Shown in pieces: positions 54,745 through 64,000 of a DNA stretch of 64,000 bases. The DNA is taken from NCBI RefSeq assembly GCF_018294505.1, contig NC_057800.1, forward strand, positions 472,304,582 through 472,368,581, in the 5' to 3' direction. A program made the translations under genes and the position numbers. The first letter of the stretch is position 1, and each line of letters starts with the position of its first letter. This stretch comes from Triticum aestivum (Eukaryota > Streptophyta > Magnoliopsida > Poales > Poaceae). The notes beneath the pieces were generated by a model. That model searched no databases and was not told the DNA's origin. It worked only from the letters and a program-made list of their open reading frames with translations.

Positions 54745-55043
54745 TGACTGAACTCCTCCGAGCAGTTCATCGCCCCAGCCAAGAACAGACCCTCGCGAGG
54801 CTGTTCTCCCTTGTATTGTCCATCATCATCAGCCCAAGAGGCAATCCACCACACCACACACTGGAGTAGGGTATTACACCACAACGGTGGCCTGAACCAG
54901 TATAAACCCTGTGTCTCTTGTGTTGTTCTTTCCTTAGTTTAGATCCTAGCATGGCGGAGGGGTGCAGGTAGGTAGGGGGCGAAATCTCCGCGCGCACCCC
55001 AGTGTTCGAACCTCAAGGGTCCGCCGGAACCTGAAATCCGACA
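54047..55043 (+). repeat. 5' LTR of element 8
   Basis: The LTR starts TGTCGGTGTTCTGGG and ends GAAATCCGACA. TATAAATA at 54600-54607 is the probable TATA box. A (GA)20 microsatellite lies at 54701-54740. ORFs that cross this microsatellite are artefacts. Confidence 0.92.
54701..54740 (+). repeat. (GA)20 microsatellite in the 5' LTR of element 8
   Basis: There are twenty uninterrupted GA units. The same position in the 3' LTR (61338-61353) has eight. The two LTRs were identical at insertion, so this difference arose afterward by slippage. It accounts for most of the 25-bp length difference between the LTRs. Confidence 0.95.
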
Positions 55044-55065
55044 TTTGGCGTGCCAGGTAGGGGTG
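55044..55065 (+). other. Primer-binding site region of element 8
   Basis: The sequence TTTGGCGTGCCAGGTAGGGG immediately follows the LTR. It has the TGGCGxGCCAGGTAGGGG form common in Tat-lineage elements of grasses. I do not assign the tRNA. Confidence 0.7.
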
Positions 55066-55108
55066 CACCGGAATTCGTCTTCCACCGCCCCGTTCTCCTC
55101 CGACCGTC

Positions 55109-56830
55109 ATGCCCATGTCTGACGCTCGTCGGGCCCGCGCCGAGCGCCAGGCCGCACTCGCTTCCTGCATCGCCCAGACGGCCCCTATCGGCAGGCATCC
55201 ATGCCATTCCCCGTCACCTTCCGTGAACGCTGCCACCGGCCCGGAAGGGGATGAGCGGCAAGCATCGTCCCAGCATCCGTCTGTGCGGCAAGACGGCCGC
55301 ACCGCAACTCCCTCGCTCACCGCAGCTGGTTCATCGTCCTGCGCGCTCCGCGCGCCCATGGAGGCTCGAGCTGCACTAATCACGGCAAACGAGCTCCTGC
55401 GCTACTATCCCGTCGACGACGTCTACGAAGAATGGCTCGACCGCGTCGCCGAGCTCGTCCGTGCCGCAGGGGGCTCTCCTGCGTCGTCCATTCCATTGCA
55501 CCGCACCCCACCCCGCGTGGGCGACAAGGCTCCGGCGGCGCCCCGGCCGCCTCCTCCTCAAGAAGACGCCATGACCCCAGGGCGCGTGGCCCCGGGCGGA
55601 ACCCGCTCCGTCAGGCGCCAGCACAGCAAGAGCAGAGCTGCCAGGAAGTCCCTCGCCCGCAAGAAGCTGCCCGGGCGCTCCCTGCTCCAGCACGTCGCGA
55701 CCATGCTCCTGCTCCCGCGCGTCAAGACCCCGCGTTGCTCCCAGCTGCAGCGCGTGGGGACATGCAAGACCAGGCTCTCCGTCACCCAAGGCCTCCCGTG
55801 GCCACAGTAGGCTGCCGTGCCTTCACCACCGAACTACGCAGCATAGCATGGCCCGGCAAGTTCAAGCTAGACCTGCCTCCTCGCTACGACGGCATGTCTG
55901 ATCCTGCAGAGTTCCTCCAGCTCTACGAGCTAGGCATCGAAGCTGCCAACGGAGACGAGAAGGTCATGGTGAACTGGTTCCTCATGGCACTCAAGGACGA
56001 GGCCCGCACCTGACTCCTGATCCTGGCTCCAGGCACAATCTCATCCTGGGAGGAGATGCGCACCCGCTTCATCGCCAACTTCCATGGCACTCGCGACTGG
56101 CCACCCACCGTGAGCGACATGCGCCGCATCAAGCAACAGCCCGAGGAAACCCTGCAGAAGTACATCCAGTGCTTCAACAACGCACGCGTCAAGATTTCCA
56201 AGGTGACTGAGGAGGCCATCATCTCGGCCTTCTCCGACGGCGTGCGCGCGTCAAGATGAAGGAGGAGCTGGCGATGCATGAAGACCTGTGCACTTCCTTG
56301 GAGCTGTTCAACTTAGCAAACAAGTGCGCCAGGGCTGAGGAAGGGCGTCTCTCCCTCCTCGAGCTGCCTACCGCGGACCCAGAAGAGAAGAAGCCCAAGG
56401 CCAAGGACGTGAAGCGCAAGGGGGCTGCCGTGCTCGCGGCAGAACCAGACACCAAGCGGGGCAGAGATCAGCCTGAACCCTCCAAGGGCAGCTGGTACTA
56501 TGTGTACCACGACCTCCACACCCACAACACCAACGAATGTTAAGAACTCCGAGCCATGCGAGAAGGAAGGATCGGCCGTCGCCCTGACCGCGGTGACCGG
56601 GGCTACGGCCGAGGAGGAGGAAGAAACGCAGGACGCTGGGAAGACCGTGGGCCACGCCAAGGGTGGCGCGACCAACCTCGCGAGGATCGCTGGCAAGACC
56701 CGCCTCACGAGAGAGGATGGAGGGATCAGCCTCGTGAGGGAGACTGGAGGGATCAGCCTCGCGAGGATCTCCCGCAAGGCAACGCAGGCCTCCCACCGCT
56801 GCCGCCATAGCCAAGGAGAAACGAGGACCG
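55109..56830 (+). pseudogene. gag of element 8, frameshifted and with stops
   Basis: The frame starts at ATG 55109 (MPMSDARRARAERQAALASC). Its basic, low-complexity N-terminus shifts frame near 55800. The capsid core reads PGKFKLDLPPRYDGMSDPAE and VNWFLMALKDEART, then TGA at 56011 in place of a Trp codon. It continues ISSWEEMRTRFIANFHGTRD and IKQQPEETLQKYIQCFNNAR. Another frame break lies near 56255. The zinc region (YYVYHDLHTHNTNEC, near 56495-56540) has Tyr where the first Cys of the C-H-H-C pattern is expected, and TAA follows. A repetitive RDQPRE-rich basic tail lies at 56600-56790. Confidence 0.85.
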
Positions 56831-56885
56831 CCACCAGGATGAGGAGGCTGGGGGCTTCCAGGAGCCGCGCGCGACCGCCTGCATC

Positions 56886-57569
56886 TTGGGCGGAGCACAA
56901 GCCCCAGCCTCTCAGCGCATCTTCAAGCAGTTCGCCCGCGAGGTGAATGCAGTCCTCCCCAGGCTCGAAGCCACGCGCCCCCTCAGGTGGTCGTTGTGCG
57001 CCATCACGTTTAGCTCAACAGATCATCTCAAGTGTGCGGCTACAGCCGGAGTCCTCCTGATGCTTTGTTCCCCAATCATCAGCAACATGGTGGTCACCAA
57101 GACCCTCATCGATGGAGGGGCAGGGCTCAACGTCCTGTCCGTGGAGACGTTCAACAACCTCCAAGTGCCCTACAGCCAGCTTCAGCCAACCAAGCCCTCC
57201 TCTGGTATCACTGACGGCTCCACGGTCCCGATTGGGCAGGTCCGCCTCCCTGTCACCTTCGGGGCACGCGACAACTACCGCACCGAGCTCATCGACTTCG
57301 ACGTCGCTCACGTTCGCCTGCCATACAACGCCATCCTTGGGTACCCGGCGCTGGCCAAGTTCATGGCCGTAACTCACCACGACTACAACGTCCTCAAGAT
57401 GCCAGGAAGCGGCGGAGTCATCACGGTGCCCTGTGAAGAGAAGGATACGGTGTGTTCCCTGGAACGAGCCTTTCAGGCCGCGTCACTGGAAGACCCGGAT
57501 CGTGGAAGCAGGAGGCCTCCCGAGACCACCCTGAAGAAGAAGAAGACATCGTCCGACACGACCACTTAG
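56886..57569 (+). pseudogene. Protease domain of element 8
   Basis: This is an open frame of 227 codons. The core reads VVTKTLIDGGAGLNVLSVET, then the VPIGQVRLPVTFG strands, then LPYNAILGYPALAKFMAV. This is the aspartic protease of Tat-lineage Gypsy elements, with the active-site motif seen as DGGA. It would cleave the Gag-Pol polyprotein. The start given is just the first ATG in frame, because in the parent it was part of a fused polyprotein. The frame ends shortly after the domain, where linker sequence begins. Confidence 0.8.
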
Positions 57570-57719
57570 GAGGCAGGCCCCTCTGGGCCCGCGCCTGCCC
57601 AGGGGGAGCCTCCCTCCATCGCATAGGAAAGCGCGCCTGGCGCCCTCCTCAGGCAGGGCTCGGGGGCTCTCCCTGGAGGGCCACCGACCTGGCTAGGGTC
57701 ACGAGGCGCTTGGCACCAC

Positions 57720-58190
57720 ATGGAGGCGTGTTTTGAAGCACGTTTCCCTCGAGAAGGAGCAAGGCAAGGAGATCCAGATCCTCGGGAGTTCGTCAGCAAG
57801 GCCATTCAGGAGCAACAGGAGTCAAGAGTCATGAAAGGCGGATGCCGCTTGCCAGCAGTGGCCCCCCATCCAGGCGAGGATGGTGGGCTGCGCGTCTGCA
57901 TCGACATACCAGGGCTCAACCGGGTCGCCTCTCTGGAGCGCCTCTGGCCCTAGCGAGTGGGGCGCTGCGGAGGTCCACCCCACAGCTACGTTTGCATGCC
58001 TTACGGCTTGCCGAACGTGGCTGACGCGTACCAGCGCCTCATGAGGGGCATCACGGAGGCACGAGAGGCCAGGCGTTCCGCAGCCCTGGCAGAGATGGAG
58101 ATGGCCCGCGAGGAGCCGCCAGACCTCCAGAGCCTCCCGAGGCCCCTGGGCCTGGGGGCTCGTGAGGATCGGCTCCCGTAGCCCACCGAG
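57720..58190 (+). pseudogene. RT remnant of element 8, internal deletion
   Basis: Two short RT pieces remain. One (to 57953) contains GGLRVCIDIPGLNRVASLE, which corresponds to an early conserved block of Gypsy RT. The next frame (from 57957) contains YVCMPYGLPNVADAYQRLMR, a block that normally lies about 60 residues later. The segment between them is missing, as is the catalytic xxDD box and everything downstream. The remnant runs into non-coding sequence near 58190. Confidence 0.8.
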
Positions 58191-59544
58191 CCTGCTACAC
58201 CAACACCCCTTCGTCCTCAACATCATCAGGTGACATCTTTCGAGTTTTACTGCCAGCTGGGAGCGCCCCCAGGGCTGCATTATTCCCAGGCCGCGTGGGT
58301 CCGTCCCTGCGGCGTGTATCCCTTTATTCCATGTTGTTAGCTTACCTTGTTGGGGCCGCCCCTCGGGCCGCATGACCCCCCCCCCAAGTCGCTCGGGCCT
58401 GACCCAGTGATGTCCGCATTCCCAACATCTCTTTGAATGAATCCACTCCTTCGCGGCTAATGTGTTTTACCCAGTTGCCTGCTCAGCTGACGCCAACTAA
58501 CGAAGCTGCTCCCAAACGGCATGACACTTGCGCATGGGTCCGTCCCTGCAACGCCGACAAACCTGGATGGCTGAGCTCTGGCCACGGCAGCCCCGCATAG
58601 CGTCACCTTGTCAAGCCTTCAGCGCCTCACTACCCCTCGGAAGCAACCCACGGCCGACCGTCAATTGTCATGGCAACCCTTTGCTTCTTCTATGATGGAC
58701 CTGCAGGACCTTCCGAAGGAGCTGCGTCAGGCGAGGCCCTTGCGGTGTCTCCTTCGCTCTCGTCCGCGTGAACCGCTTGCATGTTAAAGGAGGGGTCCCT
58801 GAGCATCGCGACTCAGGGCTCCTACTGGCTCTCCAGCCCTCACCCTCTGGCCTTGACCACGACATCGCGACCTGGCATACCAGCGACGGCTGAGACTCGC
58901 TTGAGGGCCGGGACCCGAGGACGTAGAGCATAAAGGGGAGCAAAAGTGAGAGGGGAGAGATACACGAGGACCTCGCCAAGCAACCTCGCGCCTGTCGATG
59001 CACGAACCCGGCGACACACCAGGGAGCGGCCCCTGATCCTCGAGATAAGTCATTGCCCGGAAGCGCCAGCTACCGTGGCACCATCCCCGCACCTAATGCT
59101 ATCCCATGTTAGCGACGCCGCTCTCCTTTCTCACCGAACGACGGCTGCTTGGGCGCCAAAGGGGACCTTCTGAGTATCACGACTCAGGGGCTCCTACCGG
59201 ACTCCGGGTCGCTCACCTCCTGGCCTTGACCACGGCATCGCGACCTGGCATACCAGCGATGGCTGAAGCCGCCTTGGGACTGGAACCTATCGGCGCAGAG
59301 CACCAAGCCCTCGTGAGGTTCGAAAGGGAGGACTAAGCTAAGATGGAATGAGCAACTCGCGCAATTCTATGACAGGGGTTATATATACAAGACAGGGTCA
59401 CACGCACCTTACAAGCCCCTACGGGATGCGTTTTTGATTCCTCGCAGGGAACGGATCCTAAAGGGACACAAACTACGCACGTCCCTGCAAAAGACGCCAT
59501 CATCAACAGTGGGCCGTCAAGCACCGACGCCAACCCCATCCAGA
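58191..59544 (+). other. Non-coding 3' region of element 8 with direct repeats
   Basis: There is no supported gene. Two imperfect direct repeats of about 115 bp lie at 58801-58920 and 59171-59280. Both contain ggccttgaccac, catcgcgacctggcatacca and gcgacggctga/gcgatggctga. The rest is GC-rich spacer typical of the extra-long 3' regions of Tat-lineage elements. Confidence 0.6.
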
Positions 59545-60360
59545 TCAGAGTCGGCGGCGGCCTAACGAGCCCACCCTGCTCCAGGAGCGGCGCTGGCTCG
59601 GGGGCTCATAGCTGTCGTCGCTCGTCTCCGGAGCTGCGAAGAGCTCGCCGGAGTCGCTGGAACCTCCGACGCCTCCACCACCTGAGGAGCCTCCAAGGGA
59701 GTGGGTGGCGTGCCCAGTCCTCGTCAAAGCAGGGCGCTGGCCACCTTCCCCGGGGCAGCACTCTAGCCGGCGCCCGCTCGCATCGAAGACCTTGAAGAGC
59801 ATCACCGAAGCACCGTCGTAGTCCAAGTGGATCGCGAAGACTCCCCTTGTCCTGCAAACCCGGGCGATCTCCCTCCAGCCCCGGGTCATGTAGACCTCGC
59901 CCGGGGTGATGACCGCGACCTCTGCCTCGGTTGCTAGGGTGCTGCAGGCGGCGTGCTGTAGCCAGAGCTCCAGGGGCTCCCCCTGCGGGATGATGGAGGC
60001 GAAGAAGGGAGGAAGGCGGATCCAAGACTGAAGAGGAATGGCGACGTGGAGCACGAACTCTTGGAAGGAGCCCTCGGTGTGGACCCCAGGGGGGACGACC
60101 CACACCTTAGTGACCCGGCGGCGCCGACGGCGGTGCCGCTCGTGGCGGTCAGCATCAACTCCTTCGGGGCCCTCGATGTGGGCGTACAATGGAAGCGGGA
60201 ACCCCGGCGGCGCCTGCTCGCCCCAAGGCCTCGGCACCACCTGAAGGGCCCCTTCGTCCGGGCCACGGGGGATGAGCCGTTTCTTCGGCGGGAGAGGGTC
60301 TGGCCCCTCTCGGGGAGCCTTTCCCTTCTCTACCGTCGAGAACCGGCGGATCGGAGCCAT
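59545..60360 (-). CDS. Antisense accessory ORF of element 8, 271 aa, B3-like core
   Basis: This is an intact frame on the strand opposite to the element, from ATG 60358-60360 (MAPIRRFSTVEKGKAP). The frame is open further upstream, but this start has a cleaner context. A basic segment (HERHRRRRRRV) precedes a core of about 110 residues: FVLHVAIPLQSWIRLPPFFA, then EPLELWLQHAA, then VYMTRGWREIARVCRTRGVF and GASVMLFKVFDASGRRL. The order LP..F, strand pair, GW..., strand, VFD matches the B3 DNA-binding fold by pattern. A Gly/Ser-rich tail follows. Antisense ORFs in this position are known in Tat-lineage elements such as Grande. The B3 link is my inference. TACTTATGG near 60436-60444 reads CCATAAGTA on its own strand and might be its TATA. 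Confidence 0.6.
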   Translation of the reverse strand: MAPIRRFSTVEKGKAPREGPDPLPPKKRLIPRGPDEGALQVVPRPWGEQAPPGFPLPLYAHIEGPEGVDADRHERHRRRRRRVTKVWVVPPGVHTEGSFQEFVLHVAIPLQSWIRLPPFFASIIPQGEPLELWLQHAACSTLATEAEVAVITPGEVYMTRGWREIARVCRTRGVFAIHLDYDGASVMLFKVFDASGRRLECCPGEGGQRPALTRTGHATHSLGGSSGGGGVGGSSDSGELFAAPETSDDSYEPPSQRRSWSRVGSLGRRRL

Positions 60361-60669
60361 CGCGGCAAGACGGAGCAAGGATCGGGAAGAAGGAGAAGCA
60401 AGGAGGGGTGGACTGGAAGGGCGCACGCCGTTCCGTACTTATGGCCGGCGAAGGCCAACCGCCGGCCTCCATGATCGCAGGTAATCATGACCCGTTTTTG
60501 CATGCAGGAACTTGACCAATCCGTGCAGTTGCCGAGGCATCATGGGGAAGTGGAGACGCCCACGTCCAGTCAACCGCCACGCGGCGCCCAAGGCCGCAGG
60601 CTGTTAGGGCCCGCGGCGCTTCGCTCTTGCCCTTCTGCCTCCCTGCACGGCCAAGTCCGGGCGCGCCTT

Positions 60670-60684
60670 GGGCCCGGGGGCTAC
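60670..60684 (+). other. Polypurine tract of element 8
   Basis: GGGCCCGGGGGCTAC directly precedes the 3' LTR. It is the interrupted G-rich tract seen in this lineage. Confidence 0.7.
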
Positions 60685-61656
60685 TGTTGGCGTTCTGGGA
60701 ACAGGGGTCCCCAGACTTGCCTGCCTGCGGCCTGCGGCTGGCTCAAAGGGGGGGGCCAGCACGGCTCGTCTTCACCAACACAAACCCAAGACCCTCACGA
60801 GGGGCCAAGCCTCGCAGGGCAGACGACGCGGAGCTTCCTCAGGCACGGTCTCATCAGGCTGGCTCATGAGGAGGCGGAGAGATCAAGGCGGGGTACCTCA
60901 CGAGGTGCCCGTGACGCAAGCCATGACGACTCAGGGCGCCAGGCGGGTGCCAGCCCGCGCAGCATCCTCCTTCCCTCTTTGGTGTAAAGGGGGCAAGCGC
61001 AGCCGCGGAGTACCGAGGCATCAGGCAAAGGTTGCCATTTCGGTGCAACGAGACCAAGACCAGGAGGACTACGAGACGGAGGTCACCGTGGAGCCCAAGA
61101 CGGTGTCATCACCAGAGCTTAGCACAGGCGAAGACTGCTTTTGTCAGGATAGCTGATACTTGCTGTCCTCCTTCAAATTAGCCCGCCATTGTTGGCTCCC
61201 TTCCCGCTCAATATTTGGGGTGAGGACCAGGGCTCCTATAAATAGGACTAGCCACCCCCAGGGTAGGGGGATCGAGAATCAGCCAACCCAGAAACAAGAT
61301 GGGGTCGAAATCAGGGTCGGTCCGTTGGAGGAAAGCAGAGAGAGAGAGAGAGAAAAGTGACTGAACTCCTACGAGCAGTTCATCGCCCCAGCCAAGAACA
61401 GACCCTCGCGAGGCTGTTCTCCCTTGTATTGTCCATCATCATCAGCCCAAGAGGCAATCCACCACACCACACACTAGAGTAGGGTATTACACCACAACGG
61501 TGGCCCGAACCAGTATAAACCCTGTGTCTCTTGTGTTGTTCTTTCCTTAGTTTAGATCCTAGCATGGCGGAGGGGTGCAGGTAGGTAGGGGGCAAAATCT
61601 CCGTGCGCACCCCAGTGTTAGAACCTCAATGGTCTGCCGGAACCCGAAATCCGACA
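60685..61656 (+). repeat. 3' LTR of element 8
   Basis: It starts TGTTGGCGTTCTGGG and ends GAAATCCGACA, followed by target copy AATAC. TATAAATA lies at 61237-61244 and a (GA)8 stretch at 61338-61353. Confidence 0.92.
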
Positions 61657-61661
61657 AATAC

Positions 61662-62919
61662 ATCGGAGATAGAGTGTAAAACACAATGCATAGCTGAATG
61701 GGGAGATTCCAAATCTGAACCATTCGTTTGCTTATCTCCAAAGCCGTTCACACAACAAGATCGGCTAAAAAACATGAAGTATACCTTCAATTCCAGCATG
61801 TGTGATCAAATATTTGATTTTTTGTTGAGAAATAATTATATTAGAATTCTTGATCACCATGTTGAGCCATTTGTCCAGGGACGAATGTATTGTAAGTTGC
61901 ATGATTCGTCCAAGCATGATTTTGAGGATTGCAACATGTTTCGTCAAATAGTTAAATCGGCCATTGATAAAGGACGATTAAAATTTGTTGAGAAACCAAC
62001 AGATGACGTGTCTATTCCAATTGGTCCTGATGGCAAAAGGTTTTTGCGTTGGCTGCTTCAAGCCGATCCATTTAAAGAGAAGGTAAAAACTACAGGTGAT
62101 GGGATCGAGCTTTCAAGTAATCAAGTTGTTGAAGAGCATAATGAACATAATCTTGAGGGTGAGAATTCCGTCGAAGTTACAATGGAGATGCCAAGGACTG
62201 GGGGGCAGCAAGCAAATCCAATGATCGACAAAAGCAAATCAAAAGAAAACAAAGACCGAAATAAGCGCAAGTGTAAGAGATCAAAAATCACCTTTGCTAA
62301 ACTATTGGATAAATATCAAAAGAATAGTGAAGAGAAGAATGCTTACCGGCCCAATCCTGGAAAGAAACCAAGATCACCCCCAAGGCGCAAATATGAGGAT
62401 TGGTATTGGCAAAGTGAGAATTTTAATGCAACATATTCATATCCTTATTTCAGGCCGCCAATGCCAATGCCGTGGATGCCTCCCTATGCTCATATAGATC
62501 CATATCCATCATGGGACAGGTATGATACAAGGGCACATTCTCCTTCTTATTTTAGACCATCTCACCAATATTATGCAGCTCCGAGAAGATCAACATTTGA
62601 ACAATCACATGTTAAAGACCTCTTCAATCATAAGGAATCGGTCCAGAGCTCAAGGAAGAAGAAAGAGGTGGTCAAGCAAGTTTACCGTGTTAAAAGAGAT
62701 GGTCGTAAGAGTGCAACTTCGGATTTGATCTCAAATGAAAAAGAGCCAATTAATGTGTTGACATTGGCTACTAAAGACAATGAGACAAAGCAACCAATTA
62801 TTGAGAGTCGAAGTGCCAAATCTGAAGAAAAGAAGTTGAGAGTGCACAAGGCCAAAAAGGAATTGCCATTGGTCAAAACAGAATCACAGCCGAGATGCCC
62901 ACTCGGCTTATCCTATTGA
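61662..62919 (+). CDS. gag C-terminal region of element 7
   Basis: The frame is open to the stop at 62917-62919 and continues element 7 after the insertion. The zinc-binding segment reads YCKLHDSSKHDFEDCNMFRQ (near 61890-61950), the C-x-H-x-H-x-C pattern of Tat-lineage gag. A lysine-rich stretch follows (KSKENKDRNKRKCKRSK), then a Tyr/Pro-rich segment (YPYFRPPMPMPWMPPYAH) and a basic tail. In frame with element 7 the upstream exon-like piece ends before 54047, so one cannot say from the window where translation begins. The ATG at 61603 belongs to element 8 LTR sequence and is not the real start. Confidence 0.7.
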
Positions 62920-62970
62920 CAAAAGAGGGAATTACAAAAACTTAGTGCACAAGACCTTGAAGAAAGGAAC

Positions 62971-63270
62971 ATGGCATGGGTTCCCAAAGGAAGTGCTCAA
63001 AATAAGAATTATGTGAAAGCATCCATTACACGACGTGCGACAAAAATGAAGAAGGAAAAGAGTGAAAACTATGAAGGACCAAGCCAAAGGTTTCAACATC
63101 TTCGGTCCACACATTATCCATATTCTTCAACTATGCCGTTGATGCTTATGCCATGGAATTTGTCATCAGGTATGATTGGTTACCTTCAATGGGCTTATTA
63201 TAATCCATGGATGCAATATAATTTATTACATCATGAAAGGGTATTGCCAAGTCGCTATACATTTGATTAG
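62971..63270 (+). pseudogene. Short continuation ORF of element 7
   Basis: This 99-codon frame (MAWVPKGSAQNKNYVKASIT, then a MPWNLSSGMIGYLQWAYY segment) follows the gag stop by about 50 bases. It looks like the same Tyr/Pro-rich gag extension carried on after a disabling change. It shows no domain. It stops at 63268-63270. Confidence 0.4.
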
Positions 63271-63554
63271 CTAAAAGTTTCTTGCTGATCCAAAGGACCA
63301 AAATACTTGATTTGTCATTTCATTTGTTTATTTCGGCTATATGTGCTTTGAATGAAGTTTACATGGTAATGGCCAATATTTATCTATCGTCCTAAGATTA
63401 TGTCAACGCATGGCCGGTGTAGTATTCTAACATCGTCCTTAGTTCGATTGGAGAGTGAGACAAGGTACGTGCTCATGGAAATTTATATGTATGCCTATAT
63501 TATGATTGAATGGAGTTGAGACATCATGACGGATGTCATTGAATATATGCTGCA
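63271..63554 (+). other. Element 7 sequence without a supported gene
   Basis: There is nothing recognisable between the gag extension and the RNase H. The protease, RT and first RNase H, which should lie here, are absent, so this is probably a deletion scar or replaced sequence. Confidence 0.5.
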
Positions 63555-64000
63555 TAGACCAATTCATAGCTGCAGAATTGGCTAGTGGGCTTATACTTTG
63601 TTTGGATATGATTTGGCTTATGCATCTTTGAGATCTATAAGAGGCCAAATCATAGCTGATTTTATTACTAAACATCAGATTAATGTCATGCATAATATTA
63701 ATATTAGCCTTGTCTCTCTAGTACTATGGAGATTATGTTTTGATGGTTCAATTCATAGCAATGGCCAAAGTGTTGGTGTTGTTTATATATCTCTTTATGG
63801 TACTATTTTTGAAGCCTCGTGCCGCTTAGAATATTTTTATGCACGATTAATCAAGGCCGAATATGCATTGCTATTCGGATTGACTCTTTTACTTGCTATA
63901 GGTGCTATACATATTGAGGCTTTTGGTGATTCGTTATGAGTAGTGCAACAAGTATCCAACGGTTATCAATTTTTTGACGAATCACTTATAGTTTATCTTG
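63555..64000 (+). pseudogene. Extra (archaeal-type) RNase H of element 7, stopped and cut by the window
   Basis: The frame carries FGYDLAYASLRSIRGQIIAD, then LCFDGSIHSNGQSVGVVYIS, then FEASCRLEYFYARLIKAEYA and IEAFGDSL. A TGA follows at 63937-63939 before VVQQVSNGYQFFDESL, which continues the domain. This is the additional RNase H placed before integrase in Tat-lineage Gypsy elements. The motifs DGS, AEY and GDS give the Asp, Glu and Asp expected of the active site. A stop also precedes the domain near 63582. The domain runs to the window edge, and integrase is expected beyond it. Confidence 0.8.

Larger units (their letters stand above)
54047..61656 (+). mobile_element. Complete Tat-like Gypsy element (element 8), RT mostly deleted
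   Basis: This plus-strand element is 7610 bp, with LTRs at 54047-55043 and 60685-61656. It has a PBS, gag, protease, a remnant of RT, a long 3' region with an antisense ORF, a PPT, and target duplication AATAC (54042-54046 and 61657-61661). By eye the LTRs differ at several dozen sites (around 4%), so it is older than element 1. RNase H and integrase were not found. It lies within element 7. Confidence 0.92.
51069..64000 (+). mobile_element. Tat-like Ty3/Gypsy element (element 7), 5' part, interrupted
   Basis: This plus-strand element starts TGACACCAGATTTTGGCAC at 51069. It has a 5' LTR, a PBS, a long first ORF, a second gag-like region with a C-x-H-x-H-x-C motif, and an extra RNase H typical of Tat-lineage elements at the right edge. 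No protease, RT or integrase is seen between gag and this RNase H. Element 8 (54047-61656) is a later insertion with target AATAC. The 3' LTR is off the window. Candidate target copy: gaagt at 51064-51068. Confidence 0.8.

Noticed and set aside
54651..54884. Antisense ORF with a long Ser-Leu repeat
   Set aside because: It is the translation of the GA microsatellite in an LTR.
61603..61661. Start of the 438-codon ORF within the element 8 LTR
   Set aside because: The ATG lies in LTR sequence that joined the element 7 frame by insertion. The real element 7 frame resumes after the AATAC duplication.

Overview
This window looks like intergenic DNA from a large grass genome, most likely wheat or a close relative (Triticeae). 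The evidence is the set of repeat families. There are two BARE1/WIS/Angela-type Copia elements, whose LTRs open TGAAGGAAATATGCCC and close CCCCAACA. There is a SIRE/Maximus-type Copia, a chromovirus Gypsy, Athila-like elements with TGATACGTCTCC LTRs, two Tat-like Gypsy elements, CACTA and Harbinger DNA transposons, a Stowaway MITE and an L1-type LINE. I found no convincing ordinary host gene, rRNA, tRNA or CRISPR array. Family names are recalled from sequence character and were not checked by search.

Layout, left half. Positions 1-28338 form one nest. A SIRE-type Copia on the minus strand (1-14006, running off the left edge) carries a complete BARE1/Angela-type element (464-9041, target duplication ATAAC). 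The SIRE element itself sits in the integrase region of a minus-strand chromovirus Gypsy (14007 to about 27516). The LTR of that Gypsy carries a complete non-autonomous Athila-like element (20651-27445, target duplication CAAGC). The outer edge abuts a Harbinger transposase remnant (27517-28338).

Middle. Positions 28339-36873 hold DNA-transposon material: a second Harbinger-like terminus, a CACTA terminus with a nested MITE, an Athila gag fragment, and a second CACTA-like element (31157-36873). That second element contains what reads as an intact three-exon gene for a small B3-domain-like protein.

Right half. Positions 36874-64000 form a second nest. An Angela-type element (36874-51068) carries in its 5' LTR a LINE (37173-45236, 12-bp target duplication), which is itself split by an Athila-like solo LTR (38500-40078). 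The internal region of the Angela element has lost everything from mid-RT to inside the 3' LTR. That 3' LTR is cut by a Tat-like Gypsy (51069 to beyond the window), which in turn carries a second Tat-like Gypsy (54047-61656, target duplication AATAC). The inner one has an intact antisense ORF that also resembles a B3 domain.

How the parts relate. The pol genes are broken by stops, frameshifts, deletions or active-site changes. Intact reading frames remain only in accessory ORFs: the mini-gag at 22515, the B3-like gene at 31811-32455, the long ORF at 52195 and the antisense ORF at 59545-60360. The two B3-like ORFs in unrelated element classes, and a dsRNA-binding-like ORF upstream of the chromovirus gag, are the observations most worth following up.
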